A DNA stretch of 64,000 nucleotides from Desulfobacter hydrogenophilus (GCF_004319545.1 NZ_CP036313.1:2544501-2608500); one strand, 5' to 3'; positions 17,330 to 26,910 are shown, counted from the stretch's first letter. Notes: generated from the sequence alone by a model not told the origin. Numbers and translations: made by a program.

Positions 17330-17340
17330 TTTTTCCTCCT

Positions 17341-18348
17341 TTAAAGGGCGTTGCCCACCATGTCAGCCAGATCAACCATGCGGTGTGAGTAACCTGCCTC
17401 GTTGTCGTACCAGGAAAAGATTTTTACCATCTCGCCATTGATGACATCCGTGCAGGCGCCATCAACAATGGAAGACAGTGGGCAGGAATTATGATCAATG
17501 GATACCAGGGGCGTGTCGAAATAGCCCAGATATCCCTTAAGGTTGGTTTCAGATGCCTTTTTAAGGGCTTGGTTTATCATTTCCTTGGTCAGACCTTTTT
17601 TTTCGGTGGTGATCACGAGATCCACAAGGGATACATTGGGTGTGGGTACCCTCACGGCAAGGCCGTTGAGTTTACCTTCAAGCTCGGGCAACACCAGGGA
17701 AACCGCTTTGGCGGCACCTGTGGTGGTGGGAATTATGGACAGGGCGGCGGCCCTTGCCCGGCGCAGGTCCTTGTGGGGAAAATCAAGCAGGCGCTGGTCA
17801 CCGGTGTAGGAGTGGATCGTGGTCATAAGCCCGCATACAATACCGAAATTCTCCAGTAGCACCTTGGCTACGGGTGCCAGGCAGTTGGTGGTGCACGATG
17901 CATTGGACAGAATATGATGGGCACCGGGATCGTAATCTTCATGGTTTACGCCCATGACAATGGTGACATCCGGATCTTTGGCAGGCGCTGAAATAATAAC
18001 TTTTTTGGCTCCGCCTTCAAGATGCTTGCCTGCGGTTTCGCGATTTCTGAAAAGACCCGTGCACTCCAGAACAATATCTACACCGGCATCCGCCCAGGCA
18101 ATCTGCGCAGGATCTTTTAACGCGGTTACCAAAATCTGTTTTCCATCCACGGCAATGAACCCTTCTCCATGTCTGATCTCGTTAGGCAAGCGTCCGTGGA
18201 CAGAGTCATATTTGAGTAAATGGGCAATGGTTTCGGTGTCTGTTAGATCATTAACGGCCGCAACGTCAATTGCATCATTTTCCAAAGCAGCCCGAAAGAC
18301 CATGCGTCCGATTCTGCCGAATCCGTTAATTCCTATTTTTACAGTCAT
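17341..18348 (-). CDS. gap: Glyceraldehyde-3-phosphate dehydrogenase, type I
   Basis: Phosphorylating NAD-dependent dehydrogenase of glycolysis and gluconeogenesis. 'INGFGRIGRMVFRAAL' binds the dinucleotide, 'SNASCTTNCLAPV' near residue 150 holds the catalytic cysteine, 'TIHSYTGDQRLLD' carries the catalytic His, and 'SWYDNEAGYSHRMVDL' closes the protein. The residue after 'AAVNDL' is Thr-Asp rather than a typical NADP motif, fitting NAD. Length 335 is normal. An AGGAGG-like site precedes the ATG. It is the first gene of gap-tpiA-secG-tRNA-Leu. Confidence 0.97.
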   Translation of the reverse strand: MTVKIGINGFGRIGRMVFRAALENDAIDVAAVNDLTDTETIAHLLKYDSVHGRLPNEIRHGEGFIAVDGKQILVTALKDPAQIAWADAGVDIVLECTGLFRNRETAGKHLEGGAKKVIISAPAKDPDVTIVMGVNHEDYDPGAHHILSNASCTTNCLAPVAKVLLENFGIVCGLMTTIHSYTGDQRLLDFPHKDLRRARAAALSIIPTTTGAAKAVSLVLPELEGKLNGLAVRVPTPNVSLVDLVITTEKKGLTKEMINQALKKASETNLKGYLGYFDTPLVSIDHNSCPLSSIVDGACTDVINGEMVKIFSWYDNEAGYSHRMVDLADMVGNAL

Positions 18349-18414
18349 TATTAGCCTCCTTCAAAAATGAAAATGATGTCCACACCCGAAAGGGGAAAAC
18401 GAGCATGGTGCAGG

Positions 18415-18834
18415 TTAGGATAAGGACCGTCTGGTCCCTTTCAGGATGTCGCTGGCAAGGGAAATGCTTTTTTTCCCGTGTTCAATCAGGGCTGCAGTCA
18501 ATGCTTTAATCTCCATCTTCTCTCGGCTTGTTACGGCTTTGAGAAGAATGGGCAGGTTGACGCCTGAAATCACCTCCACCTTTCCTTCTTCAAGAAAGGC
18601 ATAGGCCAGGTTTGAAGGTGTACCCCCGAACATGTCGGTTAAAATAATAACGCCATTTTCGCAATAGACCTTTTTAATACCCCGTTTAATTTTATTTCGT
18701 AAGCTTTCCGGATCCTGTTTGATGTCTATGGATATGGCTTCAAGTTTTTCTTGCTTGGCCCCCAGAATGAATTCTAGGGTATCAATCAATGCTCCACCCA
18801 AATTCGCATGGGTGACAATTAAAATTCCCGTCAT
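18415..18834 (-). CDS. PTS EIIA component of the mannose (ManX) family
   Basis: 139 residues from the ATG at 18834, giving 'MTGILIVTHANLGGALI', where the His of 'THAN' is the phosphorylation site. 'ILTDMFGGTPSNLA' and 'VISGVNLPILLKA' are the family motifs. An upstream in-frame start would overlap rapZ and is less likely. No EIIB, EIIC or EIID gene is near. With PtsN and RapZ next door it is probably part of a regulatory phosphorelay rather than sugar import. It ends the long envelope/regulatory operon. Confidence 0.9.
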   Translation of the reverse strand: MTGILIVTHANLGGALIDTLEFILGAKQEKLEAISIDIKQDPESLRNKIKRGIKKVYCENGVIILTDMFGGTPSNLAYAFLEEGKVEVISGVNLPILLKAVTSREKMEIKALTAALIEHGKKSISLASDILKGTRRSLS

Positions 18835-18844
18835 AGTTTGCCTG

Positions 18845-19726
18845 TTATGTTTCTTTGATATCTCTGTCAATATCTCTGTGTTGCAAGCTTGGGTTCAAAC
18901 CCTTTTTCATCAGCCGTTCAAATACGGCTCGGGAAATGGCGACACTGCGGTGGCGGCCACCGGTACAGCCCAAAGCTAATGTTAGATATGCCTTATTCTC
19001 CTTTTCGTATAAAGGAATGAGATAGTCAATGAGATTGTTATATTTTTTTAAAAAGGTTTTTGTCTCCGGATTTTCCAGAACAAATTTTTTTACCGCATCG
19101 GATTCTCCGTTATGGATTTTGAGCTCCGGCACAAAATAGGGATTGGCCAGAAACCGCAGATCCACCACAATATCCGCATCCACCGGGATACCGTATTTGT
19201 AGCCAAAAGACATTATGTTCAGTTTCATAATGCTTTTGAAACCGGTCTCCTTGGACACAAGACGCTGTATTTCTGCTTTAAGCTGATGCACATTGAAATT
19301 AGTAGTGTCAATGATCTGGTGGGCCAGTTTGCGGATGGCAGCCATCCCCTGTTTTTCAGACTTGATGCTGTCCAAAAGGTTCTTTTCATCTCCCAGAGGG
19401 TGGTGCCTTCGGGTTTGACTAAACCGTTTGACCAAGGTTTGGGTATCCGCTTCAAGGAATATGATGACCGGAGAAAACCCCATTTCTTCTAAAGCAGAGA
19501 CGCCTGAAACAAACGTATTTGTAAAGGTTTTTGACCGCATATCCATCACAAAGGCTGCACCCTTAACCTTGGCGCTTTCTCCTAACGGAAGTTCAAGCAC
19601 CTTTGGCACAAGTTCCATGGGCATGTTGTCAATGCAGTAAAAGGATGCATCTTCAAATGCCTGGGCGACAGTTGTCTTCCCGGAACCTGAGATGCCGGTG
19701 ATGATATAAACCTTGAGGTTTTCCAT
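18845..19726 (-). CDS. rapZ: RapZ/YvcJ-family nucleotide-binding protein
   Basis: 293 residues. The P-loop 'ITGISGSGKTTVAQAFED' is at residues 8-25, 'YCIDNMP' follows, 'FLEADTQTLVKRFSQTRRHHPL' is mid-domain, and the C-terminal domain contains 'FGYKYGIP', 'FVLENPETKTFLKKYNNLI' and 'LGCTGGRHRSVAI'. In E. coli RapZ guides RNase E to a small RNA controlling glucosamine-6-phosphate synthase; in other phyla its target is less clear. The ATG at 19726 is preferred over a TTG at 19732 that overlaps the ptsN stop. The ptsN-rapZ pair is conserved widely. Confidence 0.95.
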   Translation of the reverse strand: MENLKVYIITGISGSGKTTVAQAFEDASFYCIDNMPMELVPKVLELPLGESAKVKGAAFVMDMRSKTFTNTFVSGVSALEEMGFSPVIIFLEADTQTLVKRFSQTRRHHPLGDEKNLLDSIKSEKQGMAAIRKLAHQIIDTTNFNVHQLKAEIQRLVSKETGFKSIMKLNIMSFGYKYGIPVDADIVVDLRFLANPYFVPELKIHNGESDAVKKFVLENPETKTFLKKYNNLIDYLIPLYEKENKAYLTLALGCTGGRHRSVAISRAVFERLMKKGLNPSLQHRDIDRDIKET

Positions 19727-19728
19727 TG

Positions 19729-20187
19729 TCAAAATTCTTCGTCATTCTCCAGAATGATTTGATGAATCTGTTCGGTTGAACCTGCCGATAACAGTCGTTC
19801 TTTAAACTGAGCCATTTTCAGCAGCTTTGAAATCTGGGCAAGAACTTTCAAATGCCCCCCTGTGGAATGTTCGGGTGTTAAAAGCAGAAAGAAAAGATGG
19901 ACCGGTCGGTTATCCAAAGAATCAAATTCGATTCCTTTGATGCTGCGCCCAAATCCCACAGCAATAGATTTCACCGTCTCCAGTTTGCCGTGGGGTATCG
20001 CGATTCCACCGCCGATGCCTGTGGAACCTAAATGTTCCCGTTCCAGCAGGACTGCTGTAACATCTTCGATTTCGGCCCCTGCCACGGGTGAAACAGCCCG
20101 GGACAGTTCTTCTATAGCCTCCGATTTGTTTTTGGCTTTCAGGTCTGCGATAATAGCGTCCAGCTTTAGAATGTCACTGATTTTCAT
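19729..20187 (-). CDS. ptsN: PTS EIIA-Ntr regulatory protein PtsN
   Basis: 152-residue EIIA of the fructose/nitrogen type. 'SEAIEELSRAV', 'EREHLGSTGIGGGIAIPHGKL' (His is the phosphorylation site, near residue 67) and 'VHLFFLLLTPEHSTGGHL' are typical. It has no attached EIIB or EIIC, so it regulates rather than transports. The order rpoN-hpf-ptsN-rapZ is the classical one, linking sigma-54 transcription, ribosome hibernation and a phosphorelay. Confidence 0.95.
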   Translation of the reverse strand: MKISDILKLDAIIADLKAKNKSEAIEELSRAVSPVAGAEIEDVTAVLLEREHLGSTGIGGGIAIPHGKLETVKSIAVGFGRSIKGIEFDSLDNRPVHLFFLLLTPEHSTGGHLKVLAQISKLLKMAQFKERLLSAGSTEQIHQIILENDEEF

Positions 20188-20201
20188 TGGTTCCGACCAT
20201 C

Positions 20202-20735
20202 CTATCCTTGGGGAGCGATTAGTCCCAATTTTCCGTTATTATGTTTATAAATCACATTGACTTGTTCTGTGCGGGCATTCGTAAATACATAAAAAGATTT
20301 TTTGCCCGATTCCAGTTCAATCACCGCGTCTTCAATGTCCATGGGTTTTGTTTCAAGAGGCTCTTCAATAATATCGACCACGTCTTTGGGTAGTGGTTCA
20401 TCTATGCTGAACTCCCGGGTATCGGTCAGGCTTGTCTTATTGCCTGACATGTGTTTTTTTTCTTTTTCCTTGTGTTTTGTGATTTGGCCTTTGATTTTAT
20501 CCGCTAAAATATCAATGGTGGCATACATGCTTTCGGACGCTTCCTTTGCATGGATGTTAAGCGTCCCGCTGGTTAAGGTGAGTTCGGCAATATGTCTTAT
20601 TTTTTCAACGCTTAAGACTACATTGGCCTCGGCCGGACCATCCAGCATCTTGTCAAACCGTTTAAGTTTTTTGTGTACATAGGATTTCAGGGAATCAGAT
20701 GCTTCTATTTTCTTGAACGTGATGGTAACCTGCAT
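20202..20735 (-). CDS. hpf: Ribosome hibernation promoting factor, long form
   Basis: 177 residues. The N-terminal HPF/YfiA domain ('MQVTITFKKIEASDSLKSYV', 'ADVV'-like strand 'EANVVLSVEK', 'EASESMYATIDILADKI') binds the 30S decoding region. A charged linker leads to a C-terminal domain (about 125-177) with 'KSFYVFTNARTEQVNVIYKHNNGKLGLI', which in long HPFs dimerises ribosomes into 100S particles. It follows rpoN by 13 bases. Confidence 0.93.
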   Translation of the reverse strand: MQVTITFKKIEASDSLKSYVHKKLKRFDKMLDGPAEANVVLSVEKIRHIAELTLTSGTLNIHAKEASESMYATIDILADKIKGQITKHKEKEKKHMSGNKTSLTDTREFSIDEPLPKDVVDIIEEPLETKPMDIEDAVIELESGKKSFYVFTNARTEQVNVIYKHNNGKLGLIAPQG

Positions 20736-20748
20736 AGATTAGCTCTCC

Positions 20749-22191
20749 CTATAGTTGTTTTCGTTTATTGGACGGCAGAATATTGAGCACCTTTCTGTAT
20801 TTTGCCACGGTTCGCCGGGCAATCTGAATGTCTGACTCCTGCAGAATTGCGGCGATTTTATCATCACTTAAAGGTGCGTTGGGATCTTCATTGTCAATGA
20901 GTTGTACTATTCTCTCCTTGACACTGGCCGATGCCATGGAAGGCCCATCACCGCGCCCTATGGAACTATTGAAAAAATATTTCAACTCAAACAGTCCCTG
21001 GGGGGTGTACGCATATTTGTTAGTGGTCACCCGGCTGATCGTAGACTCATGCATTTCAATATCTTCGGCAATATCTTTTAAAATTAAAGGCCGAAGATAG
21101 GCAATGCCCTTCTCAAAAAATTCTCTTTGAAATTTTATGATGCTTTCCATGACCAGATAGATGGTTTTCTGGCGTTGATGAATGGATTTTATCAGCCAGG
21201 AGGCGGACTGCATCTTTTCATTAAGATAGGTCTTGGTTTCCTTGGGGATTTTTTTGCCGGTGGCCACAGCGTCCCTGTAGAATCTTGAAATTCTTAATTT
21301 GGGAAGGCCGTCATCGTTCATAACAATTTTGAAGTCATCACCGATTTTGTAAACGTAAATGTCAGGGGTGATGTAGGCGGGTTCATCTGTAGTAAATTTC
21401 CTGCCGGGTTTGGGTTCAAGAAATTGAATAATTTTCACTGCGGCCCGTACATCATCAACGGAAATTTTAAGGGCCTTGGCAATTTTTTTGCTGTTCCTGT
21501 TTTCCAGATTTTTTAGATGATCCGTAATGATCCGGGTGATGATCTCGTTTTCAATGCCAAGTTGCCGGACTTGAATCAAAAGCGTCTCGCACAGGTTTCT
21601 GGCACACACCCCGGGGGGGTCAAAGGTCTGGAGCACAGCCAGCACCTTTTCAACGGTTTGGATGTCGGCCTTGGCGGCCTGGGCCACTTCCTCCACGTCG
21701 GCGCATAAATATCCGTCCCGGTTCAGATTGCCAATGATGACGTGACCAAGGCGTTCCTCTGTGTCCGGCAGATCCGAAAGCATCAACTGCCACTTCAAAT
21801 GCGCCTCAAGGGTTTGTTTCTCAGAGGTGAAAGCCTCGTAATTGGGGGCTTCGCTGTTTTCAGACTCCGTGTATATTCTACCGGTGGAGTTATATTCATT
21901 AATATAGTTTTCCCAATCCGTATCCGAGCGCACCCGCTCTTCAATCGTAACTTCCTTGACAGGGGCTTCGGTTTCGGTTTCCCGGGTTTCGGTTTCCTGG
22001 GCAGTGATGGCTTTGTCAGAGGTTTCATCAATGGAGACTTCGTCAAGCGCCGGATTTTGCTCCATTTCCTGCTGGATCATTTCGGCAAGTTCAAGCCGGG
22101 ATAGCTGAAGCAGTTTGATGGCTTGCTGGAGCTGGGGTGTCATGACCAGCTGTTGAGTCAATGCAAGGCTTTGTTGTAATCCAAGTTCCAT
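20749..22191 (-). CDS. rpoN: RNA polymerase sigma-54 factor
   Basis: 480 residues. Region I 'LGLQQSLALTQQLVMTPQLQQAIKLLQLSRLEL' binds activators, an acidic region II follows, the core-binding region has 'GYLCADVEEVA' and 'FDPPGVCARNLCETLL', and the C-terminal helix-turn-helix plus the RpoN box 'ARRTVAKYR' near residue 462 read the -24 element. It would serve the two sigma-54-type promoters at 33671 and 47102. It follows lptB by 2 bases. Confidence 0.97.
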   Translation of the reverse strand: MELGLQQSLALTQQLVMTPQLQQAIKLLQLSRLELAEMIQQEMEQNPALDEVSIDETSDKAITAQETETRETETEAPVKEVTIEERVRSDTDWENYINEYNSTGRIYTESENSEAPNYEAFTSEKQTLEAHLKWQLMLSDLPDTEERLGHVIIGNLNRDGYLCADVEEVAQAAKADIQTVEKVLAVLQTFDPPGVCARNLCETLLIQVRQLGIENEIITRIITDHLKNLENRNSKKIAKALKISVDDVRAAVKIIQFLEPKPGRKFTTDEPAYITPDIYVYKIGDDFKIVMNDDGLPKLRISRFYRDAVATGKKIPKETKTYLNEKMQSASWLIKSIHQRQKTIYLVMESIIKFQREFFEKGIAYLRPLILKDIAEDIEMHESTISRVTTNKYAYTPQGLFELKYFFNSSIGRGDGPSMASASVKERIVQLIDNEDPNAPLSDDKIAAILQESDIQIARRTVAKYRKVLNILPSNKRKQL

Positions 22192-22193
22192 GA

Positions 22194-22916
22194 TTAAAGT
22201 CTAAAGTTGTCTCCCAGGTAAATTCGTTTGGCTATTTTGCTTGAAATAATTTTTTCCGGCGGACCTGATTCCATAACCACGCCCTGGCTCATGATGTAAG
22301 CTGTGTCGCATACGCCTAATGTTTCCCTGACATTATGGTCGGAAATTAATATTCCGATGCCTTTGTTCGTAAGCTGGGATATAATCTGCTGGATGTCAAT
22401 GACAGCCAAAGGATCAATACCGGCAAAGGGTTCATCCAGCAGGATGAACAAGGGATCTGTTGCAAGCACCCTTGAAATTTCCAGACGGCGTCTCTCTCCA
22501 CCGGATAAGGAGGCAGCCTTTTGACCGGCTAAGGCCAGTATCCCCAGTTCTTCCATCAGGTTTTCGGCTTTTTGGTTGATATTCGTAACTTTTTTATCAA
22601 TAACCTCCAGAATGGCCGTTATATTTTCCTTGACGGTCAGTTTTTTGAATATAGACATCTCTTGGGGTAGGTAACCAATGCCCTTTCTTGCCCTCACATA
22701 CATGGGGTCTCGGGTAATATCCTCCCCGTCAAGATGAACAGTTCCTTTTTCCGGCCGGATCATGCCAACGGTCATATAGAAGGTGGTGGTCTTGCCGGCA
22801 CCGTTAGGGCCCAAAAGCCCGGTCACCCGGCCCTGGTCCACACTCAAGCTGACCTGATCCACTACGGTTTTACCGCCATAGGTCTTCACAAGATTTTCCA
22901 GTACCAATCGACTCAT
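22194..22916 (-). CDS. lptB: LPS export ABC transporter ATPase LptB
   Basis: Powers lipopolysaccharide extraction from the inner membrane together with LptFG (not in the window). Walker A 'GLLGPNGAGKTTTFYM' near residue 37, Q-loop 'YLPQEMSIF', signature 'SLSGGERRRLEI' near 137, Walker B 'FILLDEPFAGID' and the switch His 'ILISDHNVRETL' are all intact. Length 240 is standard. Its ATG follows the lptA stop immediately. Confidence 0.97.
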   Translation of the reverse strand: MSRLVLENLVKTYGGKTVVDQVSLSVDQGRVTGLLGPNGAGKTTTFYMTVGMIRPEKGTVHLDGEDITRDPMYVRARKGIGYLPQEMSIFKKLTVKENITAILEVIDKKVTNINQKAENLMEELGILALAGQKAASLSGGERRRLEISRVLATDPLFILLDEPFAGIDPLAVIDIQQIISQLTNKGIGILISDHNVRETLGVCDTAYIMSQGVVMESGPPEKIISSKIAKRIYLGDNFRL

Positions 22917-23471
22917 CTATAAAGACCCGTCTTGGTCTTCGGCATCAAAAAAGGCTTCAACCTTGGTTTTTTCTGTACTTTCCACAACCACCCGGTTCTG
23001 GACCTTAAACAGGGTGATCTTTTTGCCGGTGATCCAGCTTTTTCCCGTAAGCAGACGGGCTTGTTCCCCGGTGAGTACCAGTATCTCATCTGCAGTGTCA
23101 TAATCCGCCTGATCTGAGAATGCTTTGCGTTCCCCTTCGGTATATTCCACATTGCCCGTGGCAAGAATTCGTTTAACGTTTGACTGGCCTTCCTTTTTAG
23201 TCTTTGAGGTATGGAAAAACACCTTGACCGAATCTGCTAAAAGCACACTGTCTGCCCGAACTGCTTTCACTTTTCCCATGAATTCCACCATGGACTGGTC
23301 TTTGCTGGCGATCATTTTATCCGAAGTGATTTTCAGGTCAGCCGGCGGCTGCTGTTTATCAGCGGTTTTGTTTTCCTGGGCTGCCAAGGATACTTGTGTG
23401 AAAAGAGACAACAGTATCAGCAATAAACCCAAAGAGATATTATAATATGTTGGAATTCTGACTATTTTCAC
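22917..23471 (-). CDS. lptA: Periplasmic LPS transport protein LptA (OstA-like)
   Basis: 184 residues with a signal peptide (hydrophobic residues about 12-28, ending 'VSLAAQ'). The mature part carries the beta-jellyroll repeats of the OstA family: 'LKITSDKMIASKDQSMVEFMGKVKA', 'VKRILATGNVEYTEGERKAFSDQADYDT' and 'EILVLTGEQARL'. The start is GTG and overlaps the lptC 3' end by 32 bases. It forms the periplasmic bridge between LptC and LptD. Confidence 0.9.
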   Translation of the reverse strand: MKIVRIPTYYNISLGLLLILLSLFTQVSLAAQENKTADKQQPPADLKITSDKMIASKDQSMVEFMGKVKAVRADSVLLADSVKVFFHTSKTKKEGQSNVKRILATGNVEYTEGERKAFSDQADYDTADEILVLTGEQARLLTGKSWITGKKITLFKVQNRVVVESTEKTKVEAFFDAEDQDGSL

Positions 23472-24027
23472 TAAAATTTCCTTCTACGTGTCCTTTTAAG
23501 ATGATCAGATTCTGTTCTAGCAGGATTTCCATGCTGTCAGCTTCTATTACGGAATCTTCGTCATCAACTGTAACCCTTAAATCTGAGCGTATTATATGTG
23601 CTTCTTTGGCATAATGCAATGTTTCACTTGTCAGGGTGTAGTGCTGATACTGGATAGTGACATGCCTTGAAAAGGTCATGTCATGGGTCTTGGTGTTGAG
23701 CTCTCCCTGGTCTGCTGTGAGGTGAACTTGGGTATTCTGCTTTGTGTAGAAAATAATGTCCACATCTTTGAGTACAGCCTTGTTTCGGTCTTTGAGCAGG
23801 GTGGCACTGGATGCTTTGAGCTTCCATTCGGTGATGCCGTTTTTTTTGGAGATCTGTTCAAGTGCGTTAAGTTTAAGCGCAGCTTTGTCATCCACCTCAA
23901 TATTTTCAAGTTCAATGGGTGTGGTGAGCAGGTGGTTGATGTAATAATAAAGACCTAACCCCGCAAGAATGAGGCCTAAAAGCAGAACTATGGGAAGTAT
24001 CAGCTTTTTTTTGCCGCCGCGGCTCAT
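23440..24027 (-). CDS. lptC: LPS export protein LptC
   Basis: 195 residues from the ATG at 24027, which overlaps the kdsC stop (ATGA). A basic start and one membrane anchor (about residues 8-27) precede a periplasmic OstA-like fold with 'EQISKKNGITEWKLKASSA', 'LTADQGELNTKTHDMTFSRHVTI' and 'LHYAKEAHIIRSD'. It anchors the LptA bridge to the LptBFG transporter. Sequence is variable in this family, so the call rests on fold pattern plus position between kdsC and lptA. Confidence 0.88.
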   Translation of the reverse strand: MSRGGKKKLILPIVLLLGLILAGLGLYYYINHLLTTPIELENIEVDDKAALKLNALEQISKKNGITEWKLKASSATLLKDRNKAVLKDVDIIFYTKQNTQVHLTADQGELNTKTHDMTFSRHVTIQYQHYTLTSETLHYAKEAHIIRSDLRVTVDDEDSVIEADSMEILLEQNLIILKGHVEGNFSENSQNSNIL

Positions 24028-24539
24028 GATAGAAACCTTGAAACAGACGTCTCCCAAAGGCCTTTGGCTTTGAGGATGGCTTCACAGACCTGGCGGACAG
24101 CCCCTTTTCCCCCGGGCAGATCCGTAATCATATGTGCCTGGGTTTTAACTTCAGCCGGGGCGTCGGCCACGGTAAAAGCAAATCCGGCCCGGGTCATGGC
24201 CGGCAGATCGATCAGGTCATCTCCCATGAATGCAATCTGTGCCAGGCTTATTTGGGTGCTTGCAGATATGGATGCCAATGCCTTGGCCTTGTCGCTGGTA
24301 CCGTCAAAAACCAGGGTGATGCCTAAATTGTCGCACCGATGGCGCAGGGCTCCGGAGACCCTTGCCGTTACAATCCCGACGTTAATGCCTGCCTCCATGA
24401 GCAGGCGGATGCCAAGGCCGTCTTTGGCGTTAAAGCTTTTGATCTGTTCCCCTGTGTCTGTATAGGTGATGCTGCCGTCGGTGAGCACCCCGTCCACATC
24501 TAACAGCAGCAGCCGGATATTTGCCAATTGTGTTGTCAT
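24024..24539 (-). CDS. kdsC: 3-deoxy-D-manno-octulosonate 8-phosphate phosphatase KdsC
   Basis: HAD-superfamily phosphatase giving free KDO. '[14 protein letters not shown]' near residue 10 holds the nucleophile Asp and the general acid Asp; '[12 protein letters not shown]', '[11 protein letters not shown]' and '[13 protein letters not shown]' supply the other HAD motifs. At 171 residues it has no cap domain, as expected for the tetrameric KdsC. It overlaps kdsA and lptC by 4 bases on each side. Confidence 0.95.
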   Translation of the reverse strand: MTTQLANIRLLLLDVDGVLTDGSITYTDTGEQIKSFNAKDGLGIRLLMEAGINVGIVTARVSGALRHRCDNLGITLVFDGTSDKAKALASISASTQISLAQIAFMGDDLIDLPAMTRAGFAFTVADAPAEVKTQAHMITDLPGGKGAVRQVCEAILKAKGLWETSVSRFLS

Positions 24540-25357
24540 AGGGATTGTCCTGCAGCTTTTCTAATATTGACCAGATGGGTCAAAAGGTTTTTCATCTGAT
24601 CCAGGGGAATGGAGTTCGGTCCGTCGCACAGGGCTTTGTCCGGATCGGGGTGGGTTTCCATGAACAGGCCGTGGGCACCGCAGGCCACTGCGGCCTTAGC
24701 AAGGGGGGCGACAAACTGTCTTTCCCCTGCCGATGCATTGCCGCTGCCGCCGGGAAGCTGAACGCTGTGGGTGGCATCAAAAATCACGGGCATGCCCAAT
24801 TCCCGTAAGGTATGTATGGATCTGAAATCCACCACAAGGTTGTTATACCCGAAACAGGTGCCGCGTTCCGTAATGGCAATGTCCCGGTTCCCTGTGGATT
24901 TGGCTTTTTCAACAATATTCTGGCAGTCGGCCGGCGCAAGAAACTGGCCCTTTTTGATGTTCACGGGTTTGCCTGTCCTGCAGGCCGCTAAAATCAGGTC
25001 TGTCTGGCGGCATAAAAAGGCTGGAATCTGGATGATGTCGAGCACTTGAGCCGCTTTTTCAGCCTGGTCAGGCAGGTGGATATCCGAAATGACGGGGATG
25101 CCCAGTTCTGTTTTAATCTGTTTTAGGATCTTAAGGCCATGTTCCGGGCCAGGTCCCCTGAAGGACTGGATGGACGTGCGGTTGGCCTTGTCATAGGAGG
25201 CTTTGAAAATATAAGGGATACCTAAGTCGCTTGTGACCTGTTTCAGGTATTTTGCAATGCCAAGGCTTGTGTCTAAGTCCTCTATTACACAGGGGCCGGC
25301 AATGAGAAAAAAATAATTTGGGTCGTTCCGGGTCAGGTCAAAAAAAAAGTTTGTCAT
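24536..25357 (-). CDS. kdsA: 3-deoxy-8-phosphooctulonate synthase KdsA
   Basis: Condenses phosphoenolpyruvate with arabinose 5-phosphate for lipid A core synthesis. '[10 protein letters not shown]', '[12 protein letters not shown]', 'FRGPG.EHGLKIL', '[15 protein letters not shown]', 'KGQFLAP', '[18 protein letters not shown]', '[12 protein letters not shown]' and '[16 protein letters not shown]' match the family throughout. The ATG at 25357 has AAGGA 8 bases upstream; an upstream ATG in the same frame at 25393 adds a non-homologous leader. It opens the ten-gene operon to the EIIA(Man) gene. Confidence 0.97.
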   Translation of the reverse strand: MTNFFFDLTRNDPNYFFLIAGPCVIEDLDTSLGIAKYLKQVTSDLGIPYIFKASYDKANRTSIQSFRGPGPEHGLKILKQIKTELGIPVISDIHLPDQAEKAAQVLDIIQIPAFLCRQTDLILAACRTGKPVNIKKGQFLAPADCQNIVEKAKSTGNRDIAITERGTCFGYNNLVVDFRSIHTLRELGMPVIFDATHSVQLPGGSGNASAGERQFVAPLAKAAVACGAHGLFMETHPDPDKALCDGPNSIPLDQMKNLLTHLVNIRKAAGQSL

Positions 25358-25530
25358 AGGGCATATCCTTAAAACGAGAAAAATAATGATCACCCTAATT
25401 ATTATTCGTCCGGGTAAATGTCAAGATGGATCAGTGCCAGGGAAAATTCCTTGATAAGAAAGGCGTTTGCTGATATCTTAAGTTGATTTTTAATGTAGCC
25501 GTCTAACGTCTTGAAAAGTAAGGTTGTTTG

Positions 25531-26910
25531 ATGAAAAGAATACTGTTTCTGATTATATTTCTGGTAATTGTCGTGCCTGTGGGCTGGGTTCTGTTTTGTA
25601 AATATGAGGGAGAGCCTCCCATCGCAGACATCAGTCTGCCCTCCCAGTATCTTAAACAATCCTATGAAATAAATATGACCGCAACGGATAACGGCGCAGG
25701 TTTAAAGCATGTAACGGTCTCCCTGGTGCAGAAGGATAATGAAAAAGTCCTTTTGGATAAATCTTATCCCCCCTCTTCCATTCTGTCTTTGTTCAGCGAT
25801 AATATTACCCTTTCAGACAACTTTATTATTCCCGTTGAAACGCGTAAATACGGCATGAGCGACGGCCAGGCCGTTATCCGGATTGTTGTAACGGATTATG
25901 CCTGGCGTAAATGGGCCAAAGGCAACCGCTTTTACGAAGAGCGGCCGGTGATCATTGATACGGTGGCGCCACGACTCCAGGTTCTGACCTCCCAGCATAA
26001 TATATCCAGGGGCGGTGCCGGCCTTGTGATTTACAAACTTGATGAAGAAAATGTTCAAAGCGGTGTCAGGGTGGGGGATAACTTTTTCCCCGGATATTCC
26101 GGTGTGTTTAATGACCCCATGGTGGTCACGGCTCTATTTGCTCTGGATTATAACCAGGGGCCGGATACCCGTATTGTCGTAGAAGTCCGGGACCCGGCCG
26201 GAAATGAGACCAAACGCGGATTTTATCATTATATCAAAGATAAGAATTTTCGACCCGACACCCTGAACATCTCAGACGGTTTTCTGGAATTCAAAATGCA
26301 TGATTTTGACCTGGGCCCCAAGGAACCGCAATTTTTGACGGAACAGAATCCTTTGCTGGCAAAATTCTTATATATTAACGAGACCCTTCGTCAGCAGAAT
26401 GTGGAAACCGTAGCTAAAGTACCTTCGGACACCCGTGCCGAATTGATGTGGGACGGTCGTTTCAACCGTCTTCCCGGGGCTGCCAACCGGGCGCGTTTTG
26501 CCGATAAGCGTACATATAAATATAATGGAAAAGTGATTAGTCACTCCACCCATTTAGGCATTGATCTGGCTTCCACCGCCAATGCGCCGGTGGGCGCGGC
26601 CAACAATGGACGGGTGATCATGGCGGAAAATGTCGGCATTTTCGGCAATACCATCATCATTGACCACGGGCTTGGTCTTGCCAGCCTTTATGCCCATTTA
26701 AGCCAGATGAACGTGGCTAAAGGCGATATGGTTAAAACGGACGATATCATTGGCCGAACAGGCTTAACCGGGCTTGCCGGAGGAGATCACCTGCATTTTT
26801 CCATGATGCTTCACAATGTGTTTATCAACCCCGTGGAATGGTGGGATGCGGCCTGGATAAAAAATAATATCACCTCAAAAATTGAGTCTGTTAAAGAACA
26901 GATTCAGTAA
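25531..26910 (+). CDS. M23-family LytM-domain peptidase, membrane anchored
   Basis: 459 residues. An N-terminal membrane segment (about residues 3-20) anchors it. The middle is a periplasmic beta-rich region, and the C-terminal LytM domain (about 330-430) carries the zinc ligands His/Asp in 'HLGIDLASTANAPVGAANNG' and 'GDHLHFSM' with the catalytic 'SLYAHLSQM'. All metal ligands look intact, so it should cleave peptidoglycan cross-links. It is divergent from kdsA across about 170 bases. The next gene is unrelated in function. Confidence 0.92.
   Translation: MKRILFLIIFLVIVVPVGWVLFCKYEGEPPIADISLPSQYLKQSYEINMTATDNGAGLKHVTVSLVQKDNEKVLLDKSYPPSSILSLFSDNITLSDNFIIPVETRKYGMSDGQAVIRIVVTDYAWRKWAKGNRFYEERPVIIDTVAPRLQVLTSQHNISRGGAGLVIYKLDEENVQSGVRVGDNFFPGYSGVFNDPMVVTALFALDYNQGPDTRIVVEVRDPAGNETKRGFYHYIKDKNFRPDTLNISDGFLEFKMHDFDLGPKEPQFLTEQNPLLAKFLYINETLRQQNVETVAKVPSDTRAELMWDGRFNRLPGAANRARFADKRTYKYNGKVISHSTHLGIDLASTANAPVGAANNGRVIMAENVGIFGNTIIIDHGLGLASLYAHLSQMNVAKGDMVKTDDIIGRTGLTGLAGGDHLHFSMMLHNVFINPVEWWDAAWIKNNITSKIESVKEQIQ

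Noticed and set aside
25402..25659. 85-codon minus-strand frame between kdsA and the M23 peptidase gene
   Set aside because: Its first half lies opposite the peptidase gene and the rest has no start codon of its own; the text resembles no family.
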